Source: Acinetobacter sp. CS-2 (GTDB lineage Bacteria; Pseudomonadota; Gammaproteobacteria; Pseudomonadales; Moraxellaceae). Taken from it: 64,000 bases of DNA. The stretch covers positions 620,001-684,000 of the forward strand of contig NZ_CP067019.1 of assembly GCF_016599715.1 (NCBI RefSeq), read 5' to 3'. Shown one piece after another: positions 34,953 through 45,830 of the stretch. A program made the translations under genes and the position numbers. Each line of letters begins with the position of its first letter. The first letter of the stretch is position 1. The notes under the pieces are model-generated. The model saw nothing but the letters and a program-made list of their open reading frames with translations, made no database searches and was not told where the DNA came from.

Positions 34953-36011
34953 TTAATTTTTTTGCTGCGCTTCAGTAATTTCATCGATTAAACGCAAATA
35001 ACTGTCTAAACGGCGTTGCAAGATTTCACTAGATTCCACAGCCTGACGCAAAGCACATTGCTTTTCATGCTTATGGGTACAGTTACGGAACTGGCAATGT
35101 CCCAGCAAATTTTCAATTTCAGGAAAGCCATGCTGCACTTTGGCCAGGTCCAGATGCCATAAACCAAATTCACGGATTCCCGGAGAGTCAATCAGTGCAG
35201 CGCCTTCACCAAAGGCAATTAAACGGGTAGAAGTGGTCGTGTGCTGACCCAGCGCCGAGTTTTCCGAAATGATATTGGTTTTTTGCGCCGCTTCGGGAAC
35301 CATGGCATTAATCAGCGAGCTTTTGCCGACACCAGACTGACCGACAAAGGCGACCGTTTCACCGGCCAGGCGTTTTGCCAGTTCAGTTAAATCGCCATCA
35401 GATTGAGTTTGCATCACTTCATAACCCAAGACCTGATATTCTTTGACCAAGTCTAGAATCGGGTCATTTTCCTGAATTAAATCTGCTTTATTCAATACCA
35501 GTAAAGCTGGAATTTCAGCATCAGCACAGGCCACCAGATAACGGTCAATCAGGCTGGGGGCAACTTCTGGAAAAGAGGCAAACACAATCACAATCAGGCT
35601 GACATTGGCAGCAACAGGTTTAACCTTGTGATAACGGTCAGGACGGGTTAGCAGCGATTTACGTGGATGAATGGCGGTAATGATGCCAAGTCCGGTATTC
35701 GGATCGGCCTGCCATTTGACCCGGTCACCTGTGACTAGTGCTTCCAGATTGGTTCGGGTATGACAGCGCCATACACTGCCGACTTCAATCGGCTTCCAGA
35801 ACGGTTCGGGTTCACCTGCTGCAACGACAGGTTTACTCGGGTGATTTTCGGGCGTTGATAAGGCTTGCACTTCAAGTTGACGACCATAATGTTGAACCAC
35901 CAGGCCTTCTAAATCATTTGAAGTGTCGGGTTCTTCTTGACGTGTTTGATGTTGTTTCTGAATGCGACGTTGCTGCTGTTCAGTTAAACGACGTTTACGA
36001 ATTAAAGCCAT
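34953..36011 (-). CDS. rsgA: Small ribosomal subunit biogenesis GTPase RsgA
   Basis: A late 30S assembly factor that checks the decoding site and is released on GTP hydrolysis. At 352 aa it has an N-terminal basic tail and OB fold, then a circularly permuted GTPase domain: LNKADL (G4) precedes GQSGVGKSSLINAM (G1) and DSPGIREFGL (G3). The C-terminal zinc knuckle GHCQFRNCTHKHEKQC is visible. It is divergent from orn across 126 bp, an adjacency also found in E. coli. Confidence 0.96.
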   Translation of the reverse strand: MALIRKRRLTEQQQRRIQKQHQTRQEEPDTSNDLEGLVVQHYGRQLEVQALSTPENHPSKPVVAAGEPEPFWKPIEVGSVWRCHTRTNLEALVTGDRVKWQADPNTGLGIITAIHPRKSLLTRPDRYHKVKPVAANVSLIVIVFASFPEVAPSLIDRYLVACADAEIPALLVLNKADLIQENDPILDLVKEYQVLGYEVMQTQSDGDLTELAKRLAGETVAFVGQSGVGKSSLINAMVPEAAQKTNIISENSALGQHTTTSTRLIAFGEGAALIDSPGIREFGLWHLDLAKVQHGFPEIENLLGHCQFRNCTHKHEKQCALRQAVESSEILQRRLDSYLRLIDEITEAQQKN

Positions 36012-36137
36012 TCATATCCTAAAAAAAAGCATGGACTAAGAATGGCAAAAATAGCATGAAGCGGGGTAGGAGTTACAGCCAAGTTGCAATAAATTTGCTA
36101 CTATAGCCATTTTTAAGCCCAATAAGATTGCACATTT

Positions 36138-36692
36138 ATGAGCAGCACCCCTGATACTCGCCTGATTTGGATTGACCTTGAAATGACAGGTCTGGATACG
36201 GATAACGACCAAATTATTGAAGTTGCAACGATTGTGACTGACGATAACCTGAATATTCTGGCGGAAGGTCCAGTGCTGGCTGTGCATCAGTCGGATCGCG
36301 TACTGAATGCGATGGATGAATGGAATACGCGTCAGCATGGTCAATCGGGGCTGATCGAACGGGTACGCCGCAGTAAATTGACTGCACAAGATGCCGAACA
36401 GCAAACCCTGGAATTCCTGAAAAAATGGGTTAATCCAAAATCATCCCCGATGTGTGGTAACTCCATTTGTCAGGATCGCCGTTTCTTGCACCGTTTAATG
36501 CCGGAAATGGAACAGTACTTCCATTACCGTAATCTGGATGTATCTTCAGTGAAAGAGCTGGCAAAACGCTGGCGTCCGGAAATTATGAGTGGCTTGAAGA
36601 AAAATGCCTCACATTTAGCGATGGATGACATCCGTGATTCGATTGCCGAACTGAAATATTATCGTGAATATTTCTTTATCATGAATAAATAA
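36138..36692 (+). CDS. orn: Oligoribonuclease
   Basis: A DEDDh 3'-5' exonuclease that degrades 2-5 nt RNAs, and pGpG from cyclic di-GMP breakdown, to mononucleotides; often essential. At 184 aa it is of normal size. Acidic residues are in [22 protein letters not shown] and the [14 protein letters not shown] stretch, where His and Asp complete the site. It completes turnover of the cyclic di-GMP handled by the MHYT-GGDEF-EAL protein (established pathway logic). Confidence 0.97.
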   Translation: MSSTPDTRLIWIDLEMTGLDTDNDQIIEVATIVTDDNLNILAEGPVLAVHQSDRVLNAMDEWNTRQHGQSGLIERVRRSKLTAQDAEQQTLEFLKKWVNPKSSPMCGNSICQDRRFLHRLMPEMEQYFHYRNLDVSSVKELAKRWRPEIMSGLKKNASHLAMDDIRDSIAELKYYREYFFIMNK

Positions 36693-36714
36693 AGTAGTAT
36701 TGATAAATGGATAG

Positions 36715-36739
36715 AAAAGGGGCGAAAGCCTCTTTTTTT
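36715..36739 (+). terminator. Terminator after orn
   Basis: AGGGGC-GAAA-GCCTCT hairpin with one wobble pair and a stable tetraloop, followed by seven T. Confidence 0.8.
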
Positions 36740-36839
36740 ATGTCTGCTACAGTTATTGAATGATGAGAAAGAGATAGATTATCGAATTGAGCCGGAATTT
36801 GATAAAATGCGTCGGTGTTTTTTAGCTGTTAGATGACGA

Positions 36840-37616
36840 ATGACTGATCTTCCTGAAGATGATGAATATGAACGCCGCTTTGCCGGGGTAGAAAAAATTT
36901 ATGGAGATGAGGCGTTTTGTCAATACGAACACAGCCATGTGATGGTCATCGGCATTGGCGGCGTGGGTTCCTGGGCGGTTGAAGCCTTGGCACGTACCGG
37001 CATTGCTGAGCTGACCCTGATTGATATGGATGTGGTCGCTGCATCGAATATTAACCGTCAATTGCCGGCCATGAGTTCGACCCTGGGACGGGAAAAAATT
37101 GAAGTGATGGCCGAGCGCTGTTATTCAATTAATCCACGGATCAAAATTAACGTGGTGGATGACTATCTAACCCCAGACAATGTCAAAGAACTGTTAGAAA
37201 AAGCCCCTGATGTGGTTCTGGACTGTATTGATGATGTCAAAGCCAAGCTGGCGTTAATGCTGCATTGCCGTTTTAATAAAATTCCGCTGATTGTCTCGGG
37301 TGGGGCCGGTGGTAAGCTGGACCCTTTAAAAATCCGTGTTGCCGATTTGTCCAAAACTGAACAGGACCCGATGCTGGCGAAACTGCGCAGTCAGTTACGT
37401 GCCAAAGGTATTTGCAAAAAGCCGAAAGAAAAATTTGGCATTACTTGCGTGTATTCCATTGATAATCCGTTTTCTGGCGCAGAAGTCTGTGCCAGTGCAG
37501 GCTTACGTTGTGGCGGTTATGGCTCGGCAGTGGTGGTGACCTCAAGTTTTGCTATGGTAGCGGTATCAGAAGTGTTAAAAAAACTGGTACTAAAAAAGCC
37601 TAAAAAATTGCAATGA
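36840..37616 (+). CDS. tcdA: tRNA threonylcarbamoyladenosine dehydratase TcdA
   Basis: An E1-like ATP-dependent enzyme that converts t6A37 of tRNA to the cyclic form ct6A. At 258 aa it has the nucleotide-binding VIGIGGVGSWAVEALARTG (about 38-56), the NINRQLPA motif with the adenylation Arg, and DCIDDVKAKLALM. The C-terminal AEVCASAGLRCGGYGSAVVVTSSFAM segment holds the conserved cysteines. A membrane-binding tail rich in Lys follows. It was formerly called csdL/ygdL. It is a single gene. Confidence 0.93.
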   Translation: MTDLPEDDEYERRFAGVEKIYGDEAFCQYEHSHVMVIGIGGVGSWAVEALARTGIAELTLIDMDVVAASNINRQLPAMSSTLGREKIEVMAERCYSINPRIKINVVDDYLTPDNVKELLEKAPDVVLDCIDDVKAKLALMLHCRFNKIPLIVSGGAGGKLDPLKIRVADLSKTEQDPMLAKLRSQLRAKGICKKPKEKFGITCVYSIDNPFSGAEVCASAGLRCGGYGSAVVVTSSFAMVAVSEVLKKLVLKKPKKLQ

Positions 37617-37637
37617 CCTCATCACGATAAAAATTAG

Positions 37638-37706
37638 AAGCTTATAAAAAGGATGAATCCGATGTGATGTGATCGGGTTCATCCAGATTTTGAAAGCTTA
37701 TAAAAA
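37638..37706. repeat. Hairpin flanked by 13-bp direct repeats
   Basis: AAGCTTATAAAAA occurs at 37638-37650 and 37694-37706. Between them lies GGATGAATCCGAT ... ATCGGGTTCATCC, a 13-bp stem with one wobble and an 8-base loop. It lies between convergent tcdA and the 37.7 kb gene, so it may terminate both. The flanking repeats are unusual for a terminator. Confidence 0.75.
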
Positions 37707-38750
37707 TTAAAGTCCAAAATAATAAGCCAATACACAAATGACAATAGTCAGCAGAATCAGTTTGATGACGCCTGATGTCCCGACCTTGTGCGAGGCATGT
37801 GCAGGATGGCTTTTTACTTGTGGAGCGCTATGTGGAGTGCTGGGTGCATCATCCAGAGGATTGGCGACTTCAACTTTGGTTAAGCGTGCGGATTGATAAT
37901 GATTGGCAACTTTAACTATAAATTTTGCAGTTAAATCATCCAGCTTTTGCGAGAAATGGCGTAGATTCAGCTGCTCTTCTGCTGTCAGTTCACTGCCATC
38001 CGCATGATAGGGATGTTGCTGTTTTTGCTGAATATAACTAGCTAGTGCTTCTAAACGATGCAGTGTGGTATGCGCATAATCCGCCTGATAATCGCTTGGC
38101 AGTAAAGGCAGATATTTACTCTCGGATAATGGGGAGCCATCGGCATTTTCCGTTGCAGTTTGCGGCATTCCATAATATGGAAAATCCCGCTGGGCAGGCT
38201 CGATAAAGCCTTGGGCAAACTTGCTGTCAAATAATTCGTTATTAGTATAAATCTGAATGTCATCCCACTTCGGCTGTTGCAGATCGGCATCGATACGCTT
38301 TGCCAGTTTTGAATTCAACTCGAAACGCCAGAAGGTTTCCTGACGACACTGTTCCTGTTGTGGCTTGGGCGCTGCATAGTCATGATCTGCGTTATACCAC
38401 TCGGCCAACTCCTTGCCAAAAATCCATGCCGTTTTCTTATTTTGTTCATGGCTGACAATAAAATGCGGAATGGCCAGCAGTTCCACATTGGCATTTGGAT
38501 TTTGTTCATCATTGAGCAGACTGGAACTGTGCAGGCTGATGCGCAGCGTTCCCTGTTTTTTTAGACCTTCCAGCCAGATTTGAAAATGTTGTGCCAATAA
38601 ATGTTGTGACAGCAGATCTCGGAAACGCAAATTGTGCTGGTTAAAAATGGCATGTTGTACCCAATGATTAAAGCTCAGATTCTGGCTGAGATATTCATTG
38701 CCATAGGTCACCAAAGTAAGCTGCTGTTTCCAAATCTGATCGAGTGCCAT
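37707..38750 (-). CDS. Hypothetical protein with C-terminal membrane anchor
   Basis: I do not recognise this 347-aa protein. It is mostly hydrophilic and Gln/His/Leu-rich. One hydrophobic segment lies at the very C-terminus (GVIKLILLTIVICVLAYYFGL), which suggests a tail-anchored inner-membrane protein with its bulk in the cytoplasm. A His/Pro/Ser-rich linker (SHPAHASHK) precedes the anchor. The start at MALDQIWKQQ (38750) is chosen over the upstream ATG at 38765; both have weak ribosome sites. No enzyme motif seen. Confidence 0.6.
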   Translation of the reverse strand: MALDQIWKQQLTLVTYGNEYLSQNLSFNHWVQHAIFNQHNLRFRDLLSQHLLAQHFQIWLEGLKKQGTLRISLHSSSLLNDEQNPNANVELLAIPHFIVSHEQNKKTAWIFGKELAEWYNADHDYAAPKPQQEQCRQETFWRFELNSKLAKRIDADLQQPKWDDIQIYTNNELFDSKFAQGFIEPAQRDFPYYGMPQTATENADGSPLSESKYLPLLPSDYQADYAHTTLHRLEALASYIQQKQQHPYHADGSELTAEEQLNLRHFSQKLDDLTAKFIVKVANHYQSARLTKVEVANPLDDAPSTPHSAPQVKSHPAHASHKVGTSGVIKLILLTIVICVLAYYFGL

Positions 38751-38886
38751 TGTTATTGATCTCATAAATATTGGCTTTATCTTATACTTTTTCTAAATAT
38801 GGTTGCCAATCTAATTTTTCCTCTATAGGGAACTTCATCAATGCGCTTAAAAACTGTTAGAATATGGGGTTTTATTATATTTTTAA

Positions 38887-39888
<1,002 letters not shown>

Positions 39889-39904
39889 ACAGATTATTGA
39901 TGAC

Positions 39905-40060
39905 TTCTCCCTCAATTGAGGTGAGTGTTAAAACAGAAATTGAATTTTTAGATTTAAAAAAATCCCCCTAAATCCCCCTTTGAAAAAGGGGGCTTACGCG
40001 AAGAAAAATAACGTGTGAGAGTTCCCCTCTTTGAAAAAGAGGGGTTAGGGGAGATTCAGG
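39905..40060. repeat. REP-like palindromic intergenic repeats (copy B, two units)
   Basis: Two palindromes: AATCCCCCTTTGAAAAAGGG-type at about 39970-39992, and TTCCCCTCTTTGAAAAAGAG-type at about 40020-40050, the latter running into AGGGGAGATT. The second is the inverted form of copy A at 33.5 kb. They lie inside the pheS-pheT gap, and translation of the second unit creates a false N-terminal extension of pheT. Confidence 0.78.
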
Positions 40061-40071
40061 AAAATGAATTT

Positions 40072-42453
40072 ATGAAAATTAGCGAAAATTGGTTACGCAC
40101 CTGGGTCAACCCAGCAATTGACAGCGATACCTTATCTGACCAACTCACCATGCTCGGTTTGGAAGTGGATGAACTGGCGCCAGCGGCAAAACCATTTACA
40201 GGTGTGGTTGTGGGTGAAGTACTCACTGTAGAACAGCATCCGGATGCAGACCGTTTACGTGTGACTACAGTCAACATCGGTTCAGGTGAGCCTTTACAGA
40301 TTGTCTGCGGTGCACCGAATGTACGTGCAGGCATGAAAGCACCTGTAGCCACCATTGGTGCAGTTTTACCGGGTGATTTCAAAATCAAGAAAGGTAAGCT
40401 TCGTGGCATCGAATCCCAAGGTATGCTGTGTGGTGCTTCTGAAATTGATCTTGAAGATAAAATTGATGGCCTTCTAGAACTACCTGCGGATGCATCGGTG
40501 GGCATGAATATCCGTGAATATCTAGACCTTGATGACAATGTCATTGATATCAGTATCACGCCTAACCGTGGTGACTGTTTCAGTATTCGTGGTATCGCAC
40601 GTGAAATTGGTGTCATTAACCAGCTTGCTGTGACTGCACCGGAAATCAAGGAAGTAGCTGCGACTATTGCTGATGAGAAGCAAGTAGTTGTAGAAACTGA
40701 AGGCTGCCCACGTTACTTGGGTCGTGTGATTAAAAACGTCAATACCAAAGCCGCGACCCCGGTATGGATGGAACGTGCACTTGCCCGTTCAGGTATCCGT
40801 CAGCACAGCATTTTGGTCGATATCACCAACTATGTCTTAATTGAATTGGGTCAACCATTACACGCATTTGATGGTGGCAAAGTTCAAGGTTCAGTGCATG
40901 TACGTCAAGCCACTGCTGCTGAAAAACTGGTGTTGCTCAATGAACAAGAAGTTGAGTTATCTGATGATGTAATGGTGATTGCTGATGATGTGAAAGCATT
41001 GGCAATTGCCGGCATCATGGGTGGTTTATCTTCTTCTGTTACCGATGAAACCACGGAAATCTTCCTGGAATCTGCTTTCTTTGCACCTTTACATATTGCG
41101 GGTCGTGCACGTAGCTTTGGTTTACATACCGATGCATCTCAGCGCTATGAACGTGGCGTAGATTTTGAATTACCACTTATCGCCATGCACCGCGCATCAC
41201 AGCTGATTGCTGATCTTGCTGGTGGTGAGTTTGGTCCAATTACTGTTGCAGAAAAAACTGAGCTTTTACCAAAACGTGAAGCGATTGAGCTGAATCAAGC
41301 TCAAGTGGATCAGTTATTGGGTTACAAAGTTGAAAGTGACTTTATTACCGATGCACTGCAACGCTTAGGTTGTGTTGTGACTGTAAAAGCACAAGGTGAG
41401 TGGACTGTAGTTCCTCCATCACATCGCTACGACATGGCGATTTACCAAGACCTGATTGAAGAAGTTGCCCGTATTCATGGTTATGACAACATTCAGATCA
41501 GCTTGCCAGTGATTGATGTAAAACTTGCCAAACATCAAGATCAGTTTGAATTGCCACAACTTCGTCAAACCCTGGTGACTTTAGGTTATCAGGAAGCGAT
41601 CAGTTTCAGCTTTGCCGATGCTAAACTTGAAAAACAGTTGAATCCTGCGGTCAATCCGTTGATGTTGGCCAACCCGATTTCAAGCGAACTGGCTGCAATG
41701 CGTTCGACTTTGTTATCCAGCTTGATTCCATGTGTGCAATACAATATTAACCGTCAGCAAAACCGCGTACGTTTCTTTGAACTGGGTTTACGTTTTGATT
41801 ATCAGGATGCACAAAGCATTCATGATCTAAAACAGATTCCGACTTTGGCTTTAATTGCAGTCGGTGCTAAAACAACTGAATCTTGGCATGGCAAGGCTCT
41901 ACCGATGGATTTCTTTGACTTAAAAGGTGAAGTTGAGGAAATTCTGGCAGCTGGACGGGTTCAAGTGGAATATGTTCGTTCAGAGCGTAGCTGGTTGCAT
42001 CCTGGACAATCAGCTGAAATTCTGGTTGATGGTCAGTCTGTTGGTTATCTGGGTCGTTTACATCCCTCTTTGGAAGACGAACTTGATTTGGGCATGACTT
42101 GGGTTGCCGAACTTGATCAAAAGGCTGTTTTGCAAACTTATGTATCTAATTTTACAGAATTATCACGTTTTCCATCAGTAAGACGTGATATTGCGCTTTT
42201 AATTAGTGATAAGATTAATGTTAGCGAAATTCAGAGACTTATCGAAAAAACAGGTGGGGAGCTGCTAGACTCGACATGGTTATTCGATGTGTATACTGGA
42301 CAAGGGGTAGAAGAAGGGAAACGCTCACTGGCATTTGCCCTTCTCTGGCAGCATCCAAGCCGTACATTGGAAGATGCTGAAATTAAATCAGGTATGGATA
42401 ATATCCTTCAAGTGTTGGAAAACACTTACCAAGCGACATTGAGGGCTTCATGA
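40072..42453 (+). CDS. pheT: Phenylalanine--tRNA ligase beta subunit
   Basis: The large subunit of the synthetase, with editing and tRNA-binding roles. From ATG 40072 ([11 protein letters not shown]) it is 793 aa, the normal length. The 19 residues upstream in the same frame are encoded by a repeat and are rejected. An EMAP-like tRNA-binding domain lies at about 40-150. The B3/B4 editing domain at 210-370 contains [14 protein letters not shown]5 and the catalytic-like core follow, then the C-terminal FDX-ACB domain with [15 protein letters not shown]. Its stop overlaps the ATG of ihfA (ATGA). Confidence 0.97.
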   Translation: MKISENWLRTWVNPAIDSDTLSDQLTMLGLEVDELAPAAKPFTGVVVGEVLTVEQHPDADRLRVTTVNIGSGEPLQIVCGAPNVRAGMKAPVATIGAVLPGDFKIKKGKLRGIESQGMLCGASEIDLEDKIDGLLELPADASVGMNIREYLDLDDNVIDISITPNRGDCFSIRGIAREIGVINQLAVTAPEIKEVAATIADEKQVVVETEGCPRYLGRVIKNVNTKAATPVWMERALARSGIRQHSILVDITNYVLIELGQPLHAFDGGKVQGSVHVRQATAAEKLVLLNEQEVELSDDVMVIADDVKALAIAGIMGGLSSSVTDETTEIFLESAFFAPLHIAGRARSFGLHTDASQRYERGVDFELPLIAMHRASQLIADLAGGEFGPITVAEKTELLPKREAIELNQAQVDQLLGYKVESDFITDALQRLGCVVTVKAQGEWTVVPPSHRYDMAIYQDLIEEVARIHGYDNIQISLPVIDVKLAKHQDQFELPQLRQTLVTLGYQEAISFSFADAKLEKQLNPAVNPLMLANPISSELAAMRSTLLSSLIPCVQYNINRQQNRVRFFELGLRFDYQDAQSIHDLKQIPTLALIAVGAKTTESWHGKALPMDFFDLKGEVEEILAAGRVQVEYVRSERSWLHPGQSAEILVDGQSVGYLGRLHPSLEDELDLGMTWVAELDQKAVLQTYVSNFTELSRFPSVRRDIALLISDKINVSEIQRLIEKTGGELLDSTWLFDVYTGQGVEEGKRSLAFALLWQHPSRTLEDAEIKSGMDNILQVLENTYQATLRAS

Positions 42454-42746
42454 CAGCACTAACAAAAGCAGAAATGGCTGATCATTTAAGTGAGCTCACG
42501 AGTTTAAACCGTCGTGAAGCTAAACAAATGGTCGAATTGTTCTTTGATGAGATTAGCCAAGCGCTAATCTCGGGCGAACAGGTTAAACTTTCGGGGTTCG
42601 GTAACTTTGAGTTGCGTGACAAGCGTGAACGTCCAGGCCGTAACCCGAAAACTGGCGAGGAAATTCCAATTTCAGCACGCCGTGTAGTCACATTCCGCGC
42701 AGGGCAGAAATTCCGCCAGCGTGTAGGAAATGAGCAGATCGATTGA
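42450..42746 (+). CDS. ihfA: Integration host factor subunit alpha
   Basis: A DNA-bending protein that forms IHF with IhfB and acts in replication, recombination, transposition and transcription. The 98-aa sequence has the DNABII signature [23 protein letters not shown] with the arm tip RPGRNPKTG, and the C-terminal helix. ATG overlaps the pheT stop, so it is the third gene of a pheS-pheT-ihfA operon as in E. coli. The hairpin of its terminator is made partly from its last codons. Confidence 0.97.
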   Translation: MTALTKAEMADHLSELTSLNRREAKQMVELFFDEISQALISGEQVKLSGFGNFELRDKRERPGRNPKTGEEIPISARRVVTFRAGQKFRQRVGNEQID

Positions 42747-42760
42747 TCTGCTCTTTTTTT
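42732..42760 (+). terminator. Terminator overlapping the ihfA 3' end
   Basis: GAGCAGATC-GATT-GATCTGCTC followed by seven T; the stop codon TGA lies in the loop region. Confidence 0.93.
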
Positions 42761-42925
42761 GCTATAAGATTTGTATATAAAAGCGTTATTTGTGGAGTAG
42801 AGCCTAAGTATTTGAGAGATTCAGCCCTTTGTAATTTAATTGACAATCGGGATTAGAAATCAATTCTGTACTTGGAATAGGGAGAGGTACAATTGTTTTT
42901 ATAGAATTGAACTTTATTTTAGTCA

Positions 42926-42956
42926 TAAAAAAAGAGAGCCAATGGCTCTCTTTTTT
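42926..42956. terminator. Bidirectional terminator before the Ala-rich lipoprotein gene end
   Basis: AAAGAGAGCCA and TGGCTCTCTTT form a near-perfect palindrome with A and T runs on the two sides. Confidence 0.9.
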
Positions 42957-42976
42957 GTACTGAATAATCGTAAAGA

Positions 42977-43222
42977 TTATTTAGCAGCAGAAGCAGCAGC
43001 TTCAGAAGCTGGAGCAGCGTCAACAGCAGAAGCAGCAGCGTCAGTAGCAGCAGAAGCTTCAACAGTAGCAGCAGAAGCAGCAGCAGTAGCTTCAGAAGCA
43101 GCTACAGTAGCTTGAGATGCAGCAGCATCAGCAGCAGGAGCTTCTTCAGTTTTTTTAGCACAACCAACGAAAGCTAAAGTAGTAGCAACTGCAGCAGCAA
43201 TAGCGATTTTTTTGAATAACAT
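42977..43222 (-). CDS. Small alanine-rich lipoprotein
   Basis: An 81-aa protein with a lipoprotein signal (KKIAIAAAVATTLAFVGC, Cys21) followed by KKTEEAP. The remaining 50 residues are almost only Ala, Ser, Thr, Val, Glu and Asp in AAS/AAT units, probably one long helix or a flexible rod, like the small Ala-rich lipoproteins of this bacterial group. The GAGTGATGCC before the ATG gives a ribosome site. The mirror-image frame on the plus strand is an artefact of the GCx repeats. It is likely abundant and outer-membrane anchored; the function is unknown. Confidence 0.82.
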   Translation of the reverse strand: MLFKKIAIAAAVATTLAFVGCAKKTEEAPAADAAASQATVAASEATAAASAATVEASAATDAAASAVDAAPASEAAASAAK

Positions 43223-43644
43223 GGCATCACTCTCTAAAATATGAGATTAAAAAAAACCTATGTTAGCCTGTTGAGTGCTTTTATTCTTCCTAAAATCTGT
43301 TAGGCAGTAACAATGCAGAGGCAGTCTAACTGGTCTGCGAATATGCTATCACTGCGCATTTTGAATTGCTACTAGGAGGCTAGTAAAAAATGCAAAAAAA
43401 GATAAAAAATGAGCATTTTTTTAACAGAAAATAACAATCAATCGGAGAGTTTATATTGGATAAATACTAAATAACTCGCTAAAAATTATGGTTTTTTAAA
43501 GTTAATATTTTTAACAGGTATGAACTAGTCCCTTAAGTTTACAAAGAAAAGACTTGATTGTAGCTTTATGTAAATAAAGTCAACCAAATAAAAAGGCTAT
43601 CGTTAGAGATAGCCTTTTTATAGAAAAAAAGAATAATACCGTGT
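43223..43644. other. Intergenic region between Ala-rich lipoprotein and rho
   Basis: 422 bp, AT-rich. It contains the promoter side of the lipoprotein gene and, at the right, the rho terminator. No tRNA, repeat or convincing ORF; a small RNA cannot be excluded. Confidence 0.45.
43591..43620 (-). terminator. Terminator after rho
   Basis: AAAAGGCTATC-GTTAGA-GATAGCCTTTT; the minus strand carries a T run after the hairpin. Confidence 0.9.
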
Positions 43645-44913
43645 TTAGTTGGTCGCTTTACGCTTCATTTGATCGAAGAAATCATCATTGGTTTTGGTTT
43701 CTTTCATACGATCCAGCAAGAATTCCATGGCAGCCAGTTCATCTTGAGTATGCAACAATTTACGCAAAATCCATACTTTACGTAAGTTGTCTTCAGACAT
43801 CAGGCGTTCTTCACGGCGAGTACCAGATTTTTTGATATTCATTGCAGGGAATACACGTTTTTCGGCAATGCGGCGATCAAGCGTAATTTCCTGGTTACCG
43901 GTTCCTTTGAATTCTTCGTAAATCACTTCATCCATCTTACTACCGGTTTCAATCAGGGCAGTAGAGATGATGGTCAATGAGCCGCCTTCTTCAATGTTAC
44001 GTGCAGCACCGAAGAAACGTTTTGGGCGCTCTAAGGCATGCGCATCCACACCACCAGTCAACACCTTACCTGATGAAGGGATGACAGTGTTATAGGCACG
44101 CGCTAAACGAGTAATCGAGTCCAGCAGAATTACCACATCTTTCTTGTGTTCTACCAGACGTTTTGCTTTTTCAATGACCATTTCAGCCACTTGTACGTGA
44201 CGTGCTGGGGATTCATCAAAAGTTGAAGCAATCACTTCACCACGAACGGTACGTTCCATTTCGGTTACTTCTTCAGGACGTTCGTCAATCAGAAGCACGA
44301 TCAGAAAACATTCAGGATTGTTACGTACAATTGACTGTGCGATGTTTTGTAACAACATGGTTTTACCCGCTTTTGGCGGCGCAACGATAATAGAACGTTG
44401 GCCTTTACCAATAGGGGCCACCAAGTCCACTACACGTGCAGTCAAATCTTCAGTGGTACCGTTACCCAGTTCCATCACCAATTGTTCAGTCGGGAACAAT
44501 GGGGTCAAGTTTTCAAACAGGATTTTGTTGCGCGAGTTTTCCGGCGTGTCGTAGTTAATTTGATTAACTTTTAAAAGCGCAAAATAGCGTTCGCCTTCTT
44601 TGGGTGGGCGAATTGTGCCAGTAATGGTATCACCGGTGCGTAAGTTGAAACGGCGAATTTGTGATGGGCTGACATAAATGTCATCTGGGCCTGCAAGATA
44701 AGAGCCCGCTGCTGAGCGGAGGAAACCAAAACCATCAGACAGAATTTCCAGAACACCATCACCAAAAATCTCTTCGCCATTCATTGCATGGCGTTTTAAG
44801 ATGGCAAAAATGATGTCTTGCTTGCGGTTACGAGCCATTCCTTCCAGGCCCATAAACTCGGCAATCTTGATGAGTTCGCCAATCGGTTTTTTCTTGAGTT
44901 CAGTTAAATTCAT
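43645..44913 (-). CDS. rho: Transcription termination factor Rho
   Basis: A hexameric RNA helicase that ends transcription of untranslated RNA. At 422 aa it has the standard arrangement: an N-terminal helical domain with [13 protein letters not shown], the RNA-binding cold-shock-like fold with [23 protein letters not shown], Walker A APPKAGKT (178-185), Walker [17 protein letters not shown], and the Q/R loops. No insertion domain is present. It is monocistronic, with a 330-bp leader typical of genes controlled by their own product. Confidence 0.98.
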   Translation of the reverse strand: MNLTELKKKPIGELIKIAEFMGLEGMARNRKQDIIFAILKRHAMNGEEIFGDGVLEILSDGFGFLRSAAGSYLAGPDDIYVSPSQIRRFNLRTGDTITGTIRPPKEGERYFALLKVNQINYDTPENSRNKILFENLTPLFPTEQLVMELGNGTTEDLTARVVDLVAPIGKGQRSIIVAPPKAGKTMLLQNIAQSIVRNNPECFLIVLLIDERPEEVTEMERTVRGEVIASTFDESPARHVQVAEMVIEKAKRLVEHKKDVVILLDSITRLARAYNTVIPSSGKVLTGGVDAHALERPKRFFGAARNIEEGGSLTIISTALIETGSKMDEVIYEEFKGTGNQEITLDRRIAEKRVFPAMNIKKSGTRREERLMSEDNLRKVWILRKLLHTQDELAAMEFLLDRMKETKTNDDFFDQMKRKATN

Positions 44914-45242
44914 AGGGGGTCAGATAGAATTAAAATTCTGGGATAGAGATGAGAAAAGGGAGCAACATTCAGCCGCTTACACGCAATAAACGTAACGCAA
45001 TTGTATTTGCACAATAACAATTCAGAGGTCTGATTCATTGTTTCGAAGAGAAAAGTGTAAAAACAATTTCTGTTGCCGAGCGGCGATCTTATGTGTTGTG
45101 TCTTGTAAGAAAATGACGGATTAGAAATCCTTTATTCCTTGAACAAGCAATATAAGAGCTAATCAAGTTTTTGTCAATTTATAGACGAAAAAAATACGCT
45201 ATCTGATGATAGCGCATTGGATTCAATTACACTGTTTTTAAA
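44914..45242 (-). other. Long rho leader and trxA-rho gap
   Basis: 329 bp between trxA and rho, both minus strand. The trxA terminator is at its right edge; the remainder should hold the rho promoter and 5' leader. In E. coli the rho leader is a target of Rho autoregulation; the same here is inference. Confidence 0.45.
45193..45214 (-). terminator. Terminator after trxA
   Basis: CGCTATC-TGAT-GATAGCG hairpin with, on the minus strand, a T-rich run after it. Confidence 0.8.
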
Positions 45243-45569
45243 TTAGATATTTTCTTCAATAAAAGCAGTCAATTTAGATTTTGGCGCAGCACCAACTTGT
45301 TGAGCGACAACTTCACCATTTTTAAACATCAATAGTGCAGGAATGTTGCGGATATTGTAGTTTACGGCAGTCGCTTCACAAGCAGTTACGTCAACTTTAA
45401 CAACTTTAACTTTGCCTTCGAATTCTGTAGATAATACTTCAAGTACAGGTGCAATAGCTTTACAAGGTGCACACCAGCCTGCCCAGAAATCGACAAGTAC
45501 AGGAATGTCAGATTGTAAAACGTCAGCTTCGAAGTTCGCATCAGTTGTGTTTACGATATTGCCAGACAT
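45243..45569 (-). CDS. trxA: Thioredoxin 1
   Basis: The main cytosolic protein disulfide reductase. From ATG 45569, placed 6 bases after GGAG, it is 108 aa. The upstream ATG at 45581 would overlap that ribosome site. The active site is WCAPC (32-36), where E. coli has WCGPC; the Ala variant could shift the redox potential slightly. The buried Asp in PVLVDFWA and cis-Pro in IRNIPALLMF are present. It is divergent from ppx across 261 bp. Confidence 0.96.
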   Translation of the reverse strand: MSGNIVNTTDANFEADVLQSDIPVLVDFWAGWCAPCKAIAPVLEVLSTEFEGKVKVVKVDVTACEATAVNYNIRNIPALLMFKNGEVVAQQVGAAPKSKLTAFIEENI

Positions 45570-45830
45570 GGAATGCTCCAAATAAATTTTAAGTTAGTTC
45601 TATAACTATAAGTATTACATAGCCTCGTTTAACTATGTAGAGGGATATGTAAATTTTCAATCATTATATTGAGTTTGTCTAATTGATGCTCACGATATTG
45701 ATTATCGTGTCCTACAATTGTTTAAGCGATTAAAAAAATTAAAAACTGCTTCAGTTGAACTGATAAATGGCTTTTAAATTGCATGTATGTGAATTACTCT
45801 AAGCACAATTCTTATAGGTTTGTTTGAATA

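Noticed and set aside
40015..40071. N-terminal extension of PheT
   Set aside because: The extra 19 residues are encoded by a palindromic repeat and the family start [11 protein letters not shown] follows with its own ribosome site.
42840..43115. Ala/Ser-rich 91-codon frame on the plus strand
   Set aside because: It is the reverse image of the GCx-rich lipoprotein gene on the minus strand, and it crosses a terminator hairpin.
45243..45581. Thioredoxin start at 45581
   Set aside because: The GGAG that serves ATG 45569 lies inside those extra codons.
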